Assembly (NCBI GenBank): GCA_947500435.1
Contig: CANMRV010000006.1
Span: forward strand, 288,905-352,904
From: an uncultured Flavobacteriaceae bacterium
GTDB lineage: Bacteria; Bacteroidota; Bacteroidia; Flavobacteriales; Flavobacteriaceae
Direction: 5' to 3'
DNA length: 64,000 bases
Shown: piece after piece, positions 25,241 to 32,684 of the stretch
Position numbering within the stretch: the first letter of the stretch is position 1
How the letters are laid out: each line of letters starts with the position of its first letter
Notes under the pieces: model-generated
The model's database searches: none
Seen by the model: only the letters and a program-made list of their open reading frames with translations
Told to the model about the DNA's origin: nothing
Made by a program: the position numbers and the translations under genes

Positions 25241-25468
25241 GTGAAATTGTTCTACACCTTATTATATTATTTTCAAAAACGTGGCTTCGAAGTATGTCGG
25301 CGAATTGCTGAGCGTTTGGGTATTCGGGCACGAGTGGTCAGAACATCATTTATTTATCTTACGTTTGTAACCGTCGGCTTTGGTTTTGCACTTTATTTGT
25401 TTTTGGCATTCTGGTTGAAAATCAAAGACCTTGTTTATACCAAAAGAACTTCCGTTTTTGACCTTTAA
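25241..25468 (+). CDS. PspC-domain small membrane protein
   Basis: 75 residues from a GTG start at 25241. The PspC pattern RIAERLGIRARVVRTSFIYL is followed by a membrane segment (about 35-57, FVTVGFGFALYLFLAFWL) and a basic tail ending SVFDL. In enterobacteria PspC is part of the phage-shock envelope stress system; short one-helix versions are common in flavobacteria, role unknown. Two bases separate it from the channel gene, so the two form an operon with DUF2851. Confidence 0.83.
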   Translation: MKLFYTLLYYFQKRGFEVCRRIAERLGIRARVVRTSFIYLTFVTVGFGFALYLFLAFWLKIKDLVYTKRTSVFDL

Positions 25469-25470
25469 AT

Positions 25471-26478
25471 ATGATTAAACTTTCCCGGTCCAAAATTTAC
25501 CTTGCTATAACTTTGCTTCATGCGGTTGTGTTGATTGGTGTTTTAGGATATCGATTTTTAGCAGATTATTCATGGACCGATGCTCTTTATATGACGGTTA
25601 TCACAATGGCTACTGTCGGCTTTAAGGAAGTTCAACCCTTAGATGATACAGCTAAATTTTTTACCGTATTTTTAATTTTGGCCAGTGTTTTTATACTTGG
25701 TTTTGCTATAACGGTACTTACCGAATACCTTCTAGGAAGAAATTCTTTACAACTCTTAAAAAAGAAAAAAGTGAGAAACAAAATCAAAAACCTATCTAAT
25801 CACGTGGTAGTTTGTGGTTATGGTCGCAACGGAATGCAGGCTGCAGAACGCTTAAATGCCTATAACAAACCTTTCGTCGTTATCGAGAAGAATAAAGAGG
25901 TCGTTGAGAGACACGAAAATGAAATCTTATTTGTTGAAGGTGATGCTAATGAAGATGCCATTTTAAAAGAGGCAGGAATTGAAAGGGCACAATATCTGAT
26001 TACTGCAATGCCTGATGATGCGGCTAATTTGTTTGTGGTACTTTCGGCAAGACAATTGAATCAAAAGCTATTTATTATAAGTAGAGCTTCACTGGCAACA
26101 TCACAAAAGAAGCTGTTTTTAGCAGGTGCAAATAAAGTAATTATGCCCGATAAAATAGGTGGGGATCATATGGCTTCATTGGTGGTTATGCCTGATTTAA
26201 TCACTTTTATGGATAAGCTTTCCGTAGAAGGGGAACATACTACGAATTTAGAAGAAGTAGCCATAGAAGATTTTGAAGATCAAATCGATTGCAGTTCCAT
26301 TCGCGATTTAGACCTAAGACAAAAAACCGGATGCACCATCATTGGGTATATCTCTCCCGATGGTGATTACATTATTAACCCCGAAGCGGATTTAGAGCTT
26401 CAACCTAAGAGTAAGGTAATTGTTCTCGGAAGACCCGAGCAGATAAAGAAACTGAACGAGATGTTTCATATCGACTAA
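25471..26478 (+). CDS. Potassium-channel-like protein with RCK (TrkA) domains
   Basis: 335 residues: two membrane helices (about 9-30 and 62-86) around a pore loop, then an RCK-N domain (about 110-230; HVVVCGYGRNGM is the nucleotide-binding loop) and an RCK-C domain (about 255-335). This is the MthK-like arrangement. The selectivity filter reads TVGFKE (48-53) where K+ channels have TVGYGD; the Phe occurs elsewhere, but Lys at the GD glycine position is unusual. Ion selectivity can therefore not be assumed. Confidence 0.87.
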   Translation: MIKLSRSKIYLAITLLHAVVLIGVLGYRFLADYSWTDALYMTVITMATVGFKEVQPLDDTAKFFTVFLILASVFILGFAITVLTEYLLGRNSLQLLKKKKVRNKIKNLSNHVVVCGYGRNGMQAAERLNAYNKPFVVIEKNKEVVERHENEILFVEGDANEDAILKEAGIERAQYLITAMPDDAANLFVVLSARQLNQKLFIISRASLATSQKKLFLAGANKVIMPDKIGGDHMASLVVMPDLITFMDKLSVEGEHTTNLEEVAIEDFEDQIDCSSIRDLDLRQKTGCTIIGYISPDGDYIINPEADLELQPKSKVIVLGRPEQIKKLNEMFHID

Positions 26479-26567
26479 GTTAATTTAACAATATTGCTTG
26501 ATTGTGTTGCTTATTTTTATGATATTGGCGACCGACTAATTTTTTAAACTAAACCAAAACTCCGATT

Positions 26568-28175
26568 ATGAAGTATAAGCTTCTTACCATTTTATCATTT
26601 TTACTACCATTTATAAGTACTGCGCAAGAAACCTCAGAAATGGGGCTTGATGAAAGAATCAATGCTTGGTTTGAGCCCATTACCGCAGTTTGGGAGGGAA
26701 TTGTTTTTTGGCAAGTGCCAGGAACAGGTATTCCCCTTGTAGTTATTATACTAGTTTTAGGAGCTACTTTTTTCACCATATATTTTGGATTTATAAATAT
26801 TCGAAAATTTCCTTTGGCGATTAATGTAGTCCGCGGAAAGTACGATGATGTTGAGTCTCCTGAGGGTCATGGTGTTGAAAAAGCAGAATTGAATATTGTC
26901 GATGGCGATTTGCCCGATACAATTCGCGATGAAAGTGAAGAAGGTGAAGTGAGTCACTTCCAAGCCTTGGCAACTGCGGTTTCAGGAACAGTAGGTTTAG
27001 GTAATATTGCCGGAGTAGCATTGGCCATTGCAATTGGTGGCCCAGGCGCGACCTTTTGGATGATTCTATGTGGATTATTAAGTATGTCGACCAAGTTTGT
27101 TGAATGTACTTTGGGTGTTCAATACCGAGATGTTGGTGAAGACGGTACTGTATATGGAGGTCCGATGTACTATCTCTCAAGAGGTTTAAAGGAAAGAGGC
27201 TTTACCCGTTTAGGTAAAGTTCTTGCTGTAGTTTTTGCCGTATTATGTGTTGGAGCTTCTTTTGGTGGAGGTAACGCGGTACAGTCCAACCAAGCTGCGG
27301 AACAATTGATAGGTATGATGGGCTTAGAAGGTGGTTCTTCAGGGTTTATTATCGGAATTATATTAGCAGTTGTGGTGGGAATAGTTATTATAGGCGGTAT
27401 CAAAAGAATTGCCCAAGTAACCGAGAAAGTAGTTCCTTTTATGGCTGTGATTTATGCAATAGCTTGTTTGATAGTTATTTTCGCGAACTTCTCTTATATC
27501 GATGATGCATTCGGACTTATCTTTAAAGGAGCTTTTACTCCTGAAGCTGGTTTAGGTGGATTATTCGGTGTTCTTATTGTAGGATTTAGAAGAGCAGTTT
27601 TCTCGAATGAGGCTGGTGCTGGTTCAGCTGCAATTGCCCATTCAGCAGTTAAAACAAAGTACTCTGCTAGTGAAGGAATTGTTGCCTTGCTAGAGCCTTT
27701 TATTGATACGGTAGTTATTTGTACGATGACGGCACTAGTAATTATTTTCTATAACAGTGGCGGAGCTTTTGAATATGGTGGTGATGGTGCAGGTCAAGTA
27801 TTGGTTGACGGAGCTAACGTTGGTGGTGTTACCTTGACATCTATGGCTTTTCAATCTGTGATTCCTTGGTTCCCATATGTTTTGACACTTGCCGTATTGC
27901 TTTTTGCGATTTCGACCATGATTTCTTGGTCTTATTATGGTCTTCAGTCTTGGAAGTATTTATTCGGACGAAGTAAAGCTGCTGACCTTTGTTACAAAGT
28001 TTTATTCATCGCATTTATTATAATTGGTGCGTCTGCATCTATGGGAGCTGTATTTGCGTTCTCCGATGCCATGATACTTGCATTGGTATTCCCGAATATG
28101 ATAGGTTTGATGATATTGTTCCCAGTAGTTAAAAAGGAATTAAATCGTTATTTAGATGCGATTAAAAAATCATAA
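26568..28175 (+). CDS. Sodium:alanine symporter family protein (AGCS)
   Basis: 535 residues with about 11 membrane helices. Typical AGCS elements: IWGIVFWQVPGTGIPLVV-like entry, ATAVSGTVGLGNIAGVALAI, the GAGSAAIAHSAVKTKYSASEGIVALLEPF signature and the C-terminal FAISTMISWSYYGLQSWKYLFG. AGCS transporters take up alanine or glycine with Na+. An N-terminal signal-like segment and the loop around 95-130 (about 35 residues, acidic) are longer than in well-studied members. Single gene between the channel and the ComEA-like gene. Confidence 0.93.
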   Translation: MKYKLLTILSFLLPFISTAQETSEMGLDERINAWFEPITAVWEGIVFWQVPGTGIPLVVIILVLGATFFTIYFGFINIRKFPLAINVVRGKYDDVESPEGHGVEKAELNIVDGDLPDTIRDESEEGEVSHFQALATAVSGTVGLGNIAGVALAIAIGGPGATFWMILCGLLSMSTKFVECTLGVQYRDVGEDGTVYGGPMYYLSRGLKERGFTRLGKVLAVVFAVLCVGASFGGGNAVQSNQAAEQLIGMMGLEGGSSGFIIGIILAVVVGIVIIGGIKRIAQVTEKVVPFMAVIYAIACLIVIFANFSYIDDAFGLIFKGAFTPEAGLGGLFGVLIVGFRRAVFSNEAGAGSAAIAHSAVKTKYSASEGIVALLEPFIDTVVICTMTALVIIFYNSGGAFEYGGDGAGQVLVDGANVGGVTLTSMAFQSVIPWFPYVLTLAVLLFAISTMISWSYYGLQSWKYLFGRSKAADLCYKVLFIAFIIIGASASMGAVFAFSDAMILALVFPNMIGLMILFPVVKKELNRYLDAIKKS

Positions 28176-28186
28176 ATAAAAACCTT

Positions 28187-29060
28187 TTGAAAAATTTTAA
28201 ATCCCACTTCAAGTTCAATAAACAAGAACGAAGTGGGATTTTCTTTTTACTCCTTATTATAGTAGTAATTCAAGTTGGGTATTTTGTTTTCCGTTCTCTT
28301 CCTATGGAAAAATCTGCAAATTCTTTTTCTGCGGATATGCAAATGCAGGCTAAAATCGATGTTTTAAAAGAGAATGTTCTTCGGAAGGATTCGGCTAAAA
28401 TATATCCCTTTAATCCAAATTTCATAACAGATTATAAAGGATACACTTTGGGGATGTCAGCAGAGGAAATAGATAGATTACATGCTTTTCGTGCTATTGA
28501 TAAGTATGTTAACACGCCGGAAGAATTTCAGAAAGTCACTCAAGTTTCTGATTCATTACTAGGAATCATTTCTCCTTATTTCAAATTCCCAGAATGGACA
28601 AAAAATAGGAAGCCTTATTCGGCAAAAAATAATCAGAAACCAAAGTCTATTAAGAAGGCATTTGAAATCAAGGACTTAAATATTGCGACAGCCGAAGACC
28701 TAAAAGCAATTAATGGAATTGGTGAAAAGCTTTCCGCTAGAATTATTAAATTTCGAGATAGATTAGGTGGGTTTTTGGTAGATGAAACTGTATGATGTTT
28801 TTGGCCTAGAACCAGAGGTAGTTGAGCGAACCTTAAAACGGTTCAAAGTGATAAATCCGCCAGAAATTGAAAAGATTAACATAAATACAGCTTCTGTTGA
28901 AATGTTAACGAAATTGATATATCTGCAAAGAAACGTTGCTTATAATATAGTGAGCTATCGAGATTCTAAAGGAAGTATAGATTCCTTTGCGGAATTGTCA
29001 AAAATTGAAGATTTTCCGGCAGAAAAGATTGATAGAATAGCTTTATATTTGTCTCTATAA
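28187..29060 (+). pseudogene. ComEA-like helix-hairpin-helix protein, frameshifted
   Basis: One N-terminal membrane segment (about 16-34) is followed by helix-hairpin-helix motifs. The first frame starts with TTG at 28187 and ends at 28795 after LGGFLVDETV. The next frame, open from 28782, continues the same protein: LYDVFGLEPEVVERTLKRF and two more HhH units, with ININTASVEMLTKL. Restoring two bases after GATGAA (or removing one A) near 28787 joins them as VDE-x-LYDVFGLEPE. ComEA-type proteins bind incoming DNA in the periplasm during transformation. The break is either real inactivation or a sequencing error. Confidence 0.8.
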
Positions 29061-29070
29061 AAAAATTGCT

Positions 29071-30240
29071 ATGCAGCGAATGTACTTCACCGAAGAACAT
29101 CAATTATTTAGAGAAAGCCTTAAAGAATTTTTAAAAAAAGAAGTTTCCCCACATATCGAAAAATGGGAAGAAACTGGAACTATCGACCGATTCATTTGGA
29201 AGAAGTTTGGCGAAATGGGGTATTTTGGTTTGGCCACCCCAGAAGCGGATGGGGGTTTAGGTTTGGATTTATTTTACACCGTGATTTTTCTAGAAGAACT
29301 TCAAAGGATAAACTCAGGTGGTTTTGCTGCTGCTATGTGGGCACATGCTTATTTGGCCATGACACACTTGAATAAAAATGCAGGGGAGCATTTGCGAAAA
29401 AAATATTTGGAGCCTAGTGTTTTAGGTGAAAAAATAGGCTGTTTAGGTGTTAGTGAACCCTTCGGAGGAAGTGATGTCGCCGGCATGCGAACTACAGCAG
29501 CTAAAGAAGGGGATTCTTACACCCTTAACGGATCGAAAACGTTTATTACCAATGGAGTCTATTGCGATTATATGATTGTTGCTGCAAAAACCGATGCCTC
29601 TGCAGGTAACAAGGGAATTACAATTTTTGTTGTTGATAGAAACAGTAAAGGAGTTTCAGCCAACAAACTTAATAAGTTGGGTTGGAGAGCTTCGGATACT
29701 GCAGAGTTGGCTTTTGATAATGTTAGGGTGCCAGCGGCCAATATTCTTGGCGAAGAAGGAAAGGGCTTCACCTATATAATGGAAGCTTTTGCACTTGAGC
29801 GTTTGGTAATGGGAATTAATGCACATGCTAGAGCTGACTACGCTTTAGAATATGCACTTCAATATATGTCTGAACGCGAAACTTTCGGAAAAAAGATTAA
29901 TCAATATCAGGCACTAAGACATCGCATTGCTGATTTATATGCCGATATGGAGATGTGTCGTGAGTATAACTATTCAGTTGCCTATAAAATGGAGCAGGGT
30001 GAATATGTAGTGAAAGAAGCGACTATTTCGAAGTTGCGTTCCACAAAGATGGCTGATGAAGTAGCTTATGACTGTTTACAATTTTTAGGTGGCTACGGTT
30101 ATATTGAAGATTATCCTATGGCTAGGTTATTACGTGATAGCCGCCTCGGCCCTATTGGAGGAGGTACTTCGGAAATACTTCGTGAAATCATAGCTAAAAT
30201 TGTCATTGACAAAAAAGAGTATAGGGCTCCTAAAAGCTAG
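29071..30240 (+). CDS. Acyl-CoA dehydrogenase family protein
   Basis: 389 residues with the flavin-dependent ACAD fold: EPFGGSDVAGM and LNGSKTFITNGVYCDYMIV in the middle domain, RETFGKKINQYQALRHRIAD and FLGGYGYIEDYPMARLLRDSR in the C-terminal helical part. The usual catalytic Glu of medium-chain enzymes is replaced by Gly in IGGGTSEI, while Glu243 in ALERL sits where isovaleryl-CoA and long-chain dehydrogenases keep theirs. It should oxidise an acyl-CoA at alpha-beta; the exact substrate is open. Ten nt after the ComEA-like gene. Confidence 0.9.
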   Translation: MQRMYFTEEHQLFRESLKEFLKKEVSPHIEKWEETGTIDRFIWKKFGEMGYFGLATPEADGGLGLDLFYTVIFLEELQRINSGGFAAAMWAHAYLAMTHLNKNAGEHLRKKYLEPSVLGEKIGCLGVSEPFGGSDVAGMRTTAAKEGDSYTLNGSKTFITNGVYCDYMIVAAKTDASAGNKGITIFVVDRNSKGVSANKLNKLGWRASDTAELAFDNVRVPAANILGEEGKGFTYIMEAFALERLVMGINAHARADYALEYALQYMSERETFGKKINQYQALRHRIADLYADMEMCREYNYSVAYKMEQGEYVVKEATISKLRSTKMADEVAYDCLQFLGGYGYIEDYPMARLLRDSRLGPIGGGTSEILREIIAKIVIDKKEYRAPKS

Positions 30241-30286
30241 AGATGTTTGTTGCGAAATAGTTTTCAAGATATTTATTCATATTTGG

Positions 30287-30316
30287 TTGCCAGTTGTAAA
30301 TTAGTTTCTATCTTTG
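30287..30316 (+). promoter_or_regulatory. rpsU promoter
   Basis: TTG (30287-30289), 19 nt, TATCTTTG (30309-30316): an excellent match to the Bacteroidota consensus. Transcription would start near 30322, giving a leader of about 30 nt that holds the Shine-Dalgarno sequence. Confidence 0.75.
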
Positions 30317-30334
30317 CAGCCCTAATCACTAAAG

Positions 30335-30343
30335 AAAGGAGGT
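30335..30343 (+). promoter_or_regulatory. Unusually strong Shine-Dalgarno sequence of rpsU
   Basis: AAAGGAGGT is fully complementary to the 3' end of 16S rRNA and lies nine bases before the ATG at 30352. Neighbouring genes lack such sequences. In Flavobacterium johnsoniae, bS21 helps to hide the anti-Shine-Dalgarno, and rpsU is translated better when bS21 is scarce; this site fits that autoregulation. Confidence 0.85.
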
Positions 30344-30351
30344 TGTAGCCC

Positions 30352-30546
30352 ATGTTAATAATACCAATTAAAGAAGGAGAAAACATCGATAGAGCTTTAA
30401 AGCGCTTCAAGCGAAAGTTCGATAAAACAGGTACAATGCGTCAATTGCGTAAGCGACAAGCATTCACGAAACCTTCGGTAGCTCGTAGAGCTCAGATTCA
30501 AAAAGCTGAATACATTCAAGGTTTAAGGGATCAAGAAGAAATATAA
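30352..30546 (+). CDS. rpsU: 30S ribosomal protein S21
   Basis: 64 residues, MLIIPIKEGENIDRALKRFK and on, with RKRQAFTKPSVARR; a standard bS21. In Bacteroidota, bS21 sits at the platform of the 30S subunit and, with bS18 and bS6, sequesters the 16S rRNA tail. Its own mRNA has a perfect Shine-Dalgarno sequence, a good promoter and a terminator directly behind, so it is an independent transcription unit. Confidence 0.98.
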   Translation: MLIIPIKEGENIDRALKRFKRKFDKTGTMRQLRKRQAFTKPSVARRAQIQKAEYIQGLRDQEEI

Positions 30547-30575
30547 TTTCTTTAATCCTTAGATTCAAGATATTT

Positions 30576-30602
30576 AAATCCCGCTGTTAGCGGGATTTTT
30601 TT
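30576..30602 (+). terminator. rpsU terminator
   Basis: Ten-base-pair stem AAATCCCGCT / AGCGGGATTT with a GTT loop followed by T up to 30602. A classical intrinsic terminator. Confidence 0.9.
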
Positions 30603-30620
30603 ATGGTACTTATTTACTAT

Positions 30621-30642
30621 CATTCCCGCTAAGGCGGGAATG
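30621..30642. repeat. GC-rich palindrome CATTCCCGC-TAAG-GCGGGAATG
   Basis: A perfect nine-base-pair inverted repeat with no T-run behind it, 18 nt after the rpsU terminator. The core CCCGC/GCGGG also appears in that terminator. It looks like a REP-type intergenic palindrome; copy number in the genome is unknown. Confidence 0.5.
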
Positions 30643-30693
30643 TGTTTAATAGACTCTGAAATTTTTTAAGCCAAACTTTCCTAACTTTGGAAT

Positions 30694-31587
30694 ATGTCGT
30701 TACTCGAATCTTTCATTTCCTATTTATCTTTAGAAAAGAATTACTCGGCACATACCGTGAAGGCATATCAAAAGGATATTGAAGAATTTAATTCTTTTTG
30801 TGAGGCGGAGTATGAGATGAAGAATATAGAAGCGGTCAATTATTCTATTGTTCGCAGTTGGATAGTATCCTTGGTAAATACATCTATTTCAAATCGAACA
30901 ATCAATCGTAAGGTTGCCTCTTTAAAGGCGTTCTATCGTTTTTTGCAACGAATAGGAAAGATTACTTCAAATCCTTTAGCAAAACACAAAGCTTTAAAAA
31001 CATCCAAAAAAATTGAGGTTCCCTTTTCTGAATTGGAAATGGAAAATGTATTGCGGCAAATTGTTTTCGAAGATGATTTCGAAGGGAATAGGGATAAGTT
31101 AATGATTGAACTTCTGTATACTACGGGAATCCGAAGAGCTGAACTAATCAATCTGAAACTTACAGATATAGATTTGAGCAGAAATACAATTTTAGTTTTA
31201 GGCAAAAGAAATAAAGAACGTATAGTGCCACTTTTACCTTCTACGAAAGGGCTGTTTTTAACTTATTTCGATAAACGGAAAGACTTGGAGGGCTTATTCG
31301 ATGAACGGTTTGTTTTCTTGTCAAAAGCTGGGGTTAAAATCTATGAAACGCTTGTCTACAGAGTAATAAATAAGTACCTTAGTGAAGTGTCATCTAAGGT
31401 AAAAAAGAGTCCTCATATCTTGAGACATACCTTTGCAACACACCTGCTCAATAAAGGAGCAGATTTGAATTCAGTTAAAGAGTTGTTGGGGCATTCGAGT
31501 TTAGCATCTACTCAGGTTTATACCCATAATAGTATTGCTGAACTTAAGAAAGTTCATTTGGCCTCGCATCCTAGGAGTAAAAAATAA
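30694..31587 (+). CDS. xerC: Tyrosine recombinase XerC
   Basis: Xer recombinases resolve chromosome dimers at dif. 297 residues: SAM-like N-terminal DNA-binding domain (about 1-85) and catalytic domain. The catalytic set is complete: Arg in YTTGIRRAEL, Lys in the beta hairpin LGKRNKER, HILRHTFATHLL (HxxR), the second His in ELLGHSSLASTQ and the nucleophile in VYTH. It stands with hpf, as in many Flavobacteriaceae, not with a prophage. Chromosomal housekeeping role is most likely. Confidence 0.93.
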   Translation: MSLLESFISYLSLEKNYSAHTVKAYQKDIEEFNSFCEAEYEMKNIEAVNYSIVRSWIVSLVNTSISNRTINRKVASLKAFYRFLQRIGKITSNPLAKHKALKTSKKIEVPFSELEMENVLRQIVFEDDFEGNRDKLMIELLYTTGIRRAELINLKLTDIDLSRNTILVLGKRNKERIVPLLPSTKGLFLTYFDKRKDLEGLFDERFVFLSKAGVKIYETLVYRVINKYLSEVSSKVKKSPHILRHTFATHLLNKGADLNSVKELLGHSSLASTQVYTHNSIAELKKVHLASHPRSKK

Positions 31588-31651
31588 GTTTTCTCCTCTT
31601 TTTTATTTGTTTAACCTGTCCGCTAAAGGTGGACTTCTAAAATCATTTTGT

Positions 31652-31954
31652 ATGAAGGTAAACGCTCAATCAGTAAATTTTAACGCCGACATTAAACTTA
31701 TCGAGTTTGTTCAAAATCGTTTAGATAAGTTAGAAACATTTTATGATAAAGTTATAAGTTCAGACGTGTATCTTAAAGTTGAAAATACGAGTTCTAAAGA
31801 AAATAAAATTGCAGAAATAAAATTGAATATTCCAAGAGATAAATTTGTAATTAAAAAACAATGTAAATCCTTTGAAGAAGCTGTGGATTCAGCCTGTAAT
31901 TCTTTAGAGAGAAAGCTTAAAAAAAGAAAGAAAAAATTACGCGTAAATAGTTGA
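31652..31954 (+). CDS. hpf: Ribosome hibernation-promoting factor, short form
   Basis: 100 residues from the ATG at 31652 (MKVNAQSVNFNADIKLIEFV). HPF/RaiA proteins bind the 30S decoding region in slow growth and block tRNA binding. The beta-alpha-beta-beta-beta-alpha pattern is visible, with FVIKKQCKSFEEAVDSACNSLERKLKKRK as last helix and basic tail. An upstream in-frame extension into xerC is an artefact. Short form, lacking the dimerising C-terminal domain of long HPF. Confidence 0.9.
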   Translation: MKVNAQSVNFNADIKLIEFVQNRLDKLETFYDKVISSDVYLKVENTSSKENKIAEIKLNIPRDKFVIKKQCKSFEEAVDSACNSLERKLKKRKKKLRVNS

Positions 31955-31976
31955 TGAAAATTTTCAATATTTTGTT

Positions 31977-32005
31977 TTGTTTAAACAAATAAATATATAC
32001 ATTTG
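31977..32005 (+). promoter_or_regulatory. Promoter of the tRNA-tuf operon
   Basis: TTG (31977-31979), 18 nt, TACATTTG (31998-32005): strong consensus match. Transcription should begin around 32010-32012, which is inside the left arm of the hpf terminator hairpin. Confidence 0.72.
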
Positions 32006-32006
32006 C

Positions 32007-32033
32007 AGTCCGTTAGAAATAGCGGACTTTTTT
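32007..32033 (+). terminator. hpf terminator with GAAA tetraloop, overlapping a promoter start
   Basis: AGTCCGTTA / TAGCGGACT pair over nine positions (one U-G) around a GAAA loop, followed by six T. Transcripts coming from hpf have the whole hairpin; transcripts from the promoter at 31977-32005 would start within the left arm and lose it, thereby escaping termination. Confidence 0.8.
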
Positions 32034-32053
32034 ATGCGTAAAAAAGTTAAAAA

Positions 32054-32127
32054 GCCGATGTAGCTCAGCTGGCTAGAGCAGCTGATTTGTAATCAGCAGG
32101 TCGTGGGTTCGAGTCCCTCTATCGGCT
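32054..32127 (+). tRNA. tRNA-Thr (TGT)
   Basis: Full cloverleaf: acceptor GCCGATG / TATCGGC (one G-U), D-arm GCTC...GAGC, anticodon loop with TGT at 32088-32090, T-arm with GGTTCGAGT-type loop. 74 nt, no encoded CCA. First of four tRNAs before tuf. Confidence 0.95.
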
Positions 32128-32172
32128 CTTTTAGAAAGAAAGTTCATTACAATATTGATATATTTTAAAGAG

Positions 32173-32254
<82 letters not shown>

Positions 32255-32306
32255 CATCTTTAATATAAACCAAGAATTTCAGATTTATTTTGAGATTCAA
32301 AAAAAT

Positions 32307-32379
32307 GCGAGAGTAGCTCAGTTGGTAGAGCGTCAGCCTTCCAAGCTGAATGTCGCCGGTTCGAACCCGGTCTCTCGCT
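32307..32379 (+). tRNA. tRNA-Gly (TCC)
   Basis: Acceptor GCGAGAG / CTCTCGC, anticodon loop CTTCCAA with TCC at 32340-32342, T-arm GCCGG-TTCGAAC-CCGGT. 73 nt. Its 3' end is partly copied 114 bp downstream. Confidence 0.95.
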
Positions 32380-32497
32380 CTAAGAATGTTCTTTTTGATG
32401 AAGATGTTTATTAGTGTAGACATTTTAAGTTGTAAAGAATGCAGGGTGAGAAGCCTGTGCTGAGCGGAGTCGAAGTAAACCCGGTCTCTCGTTCTAA
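32364..32497 (+). repeat. Partial duplication of the tRNA-Gly 3' end with an inserted common motif
   Basis: AACCCGGTCTCTCGCTCTAA at 32364-32383 recurs as AACCCGGTCTCTCGTTCTAA at 32478-32497, 19 of 20 identical, offset 114 nt. Directly before the second copy is GTGCTGAGCGGAGTCGAAGT (about 32457-32476), a sequence type that recurs between genes in many bacterial genomes. No coding capacity in between. Confidence 0.7.
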
Positions 32498-32552
32498 ATG
32501 AGTTTGCGTTTGTGGTCTAGAGGCTTGATGATTTTGACCTCGAACTCAATAA

Positions 32553-32624
32553 GCCGACGTAGCTCAGGGGTAGAGCGTTTCCTTGGTAAGGAAGAGGTCA
32601 CGGGTTCAATTCCCGTCGTTGGCT
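32553..32624 (+). tRNA. tRNA-Thr (GGT)
   Basis: Acceptor GCCGACG / CGTTGGC with one G-U, anticodon GGT at 32585-32587, T-arm CGGG-TTCAATT-CCCG. 72 nt. Second threonine isoacceptor of the cluster, 60 nt before tuf, as is usual in this conserved block. Confidence 0.95.
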
Positions 32625-32684
32625 CTATTAGTTGACAAATTTGTACACACACTAATATAAACATAAGATTAAAATTCATTAAAA

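Noticed and set aside
30694..31587. Phage or transposon integrase
   Set aside because: Length, motifs and the neighbour hpf fit chromosomal XerC; no other mobile genes are present.
32364..32497. Integrated element at tRNA-Gly
   Set aside because: Only 114 bp lie between the repeats and no integrase or phage gene is close; xerC nearby is of the chromosomal type.
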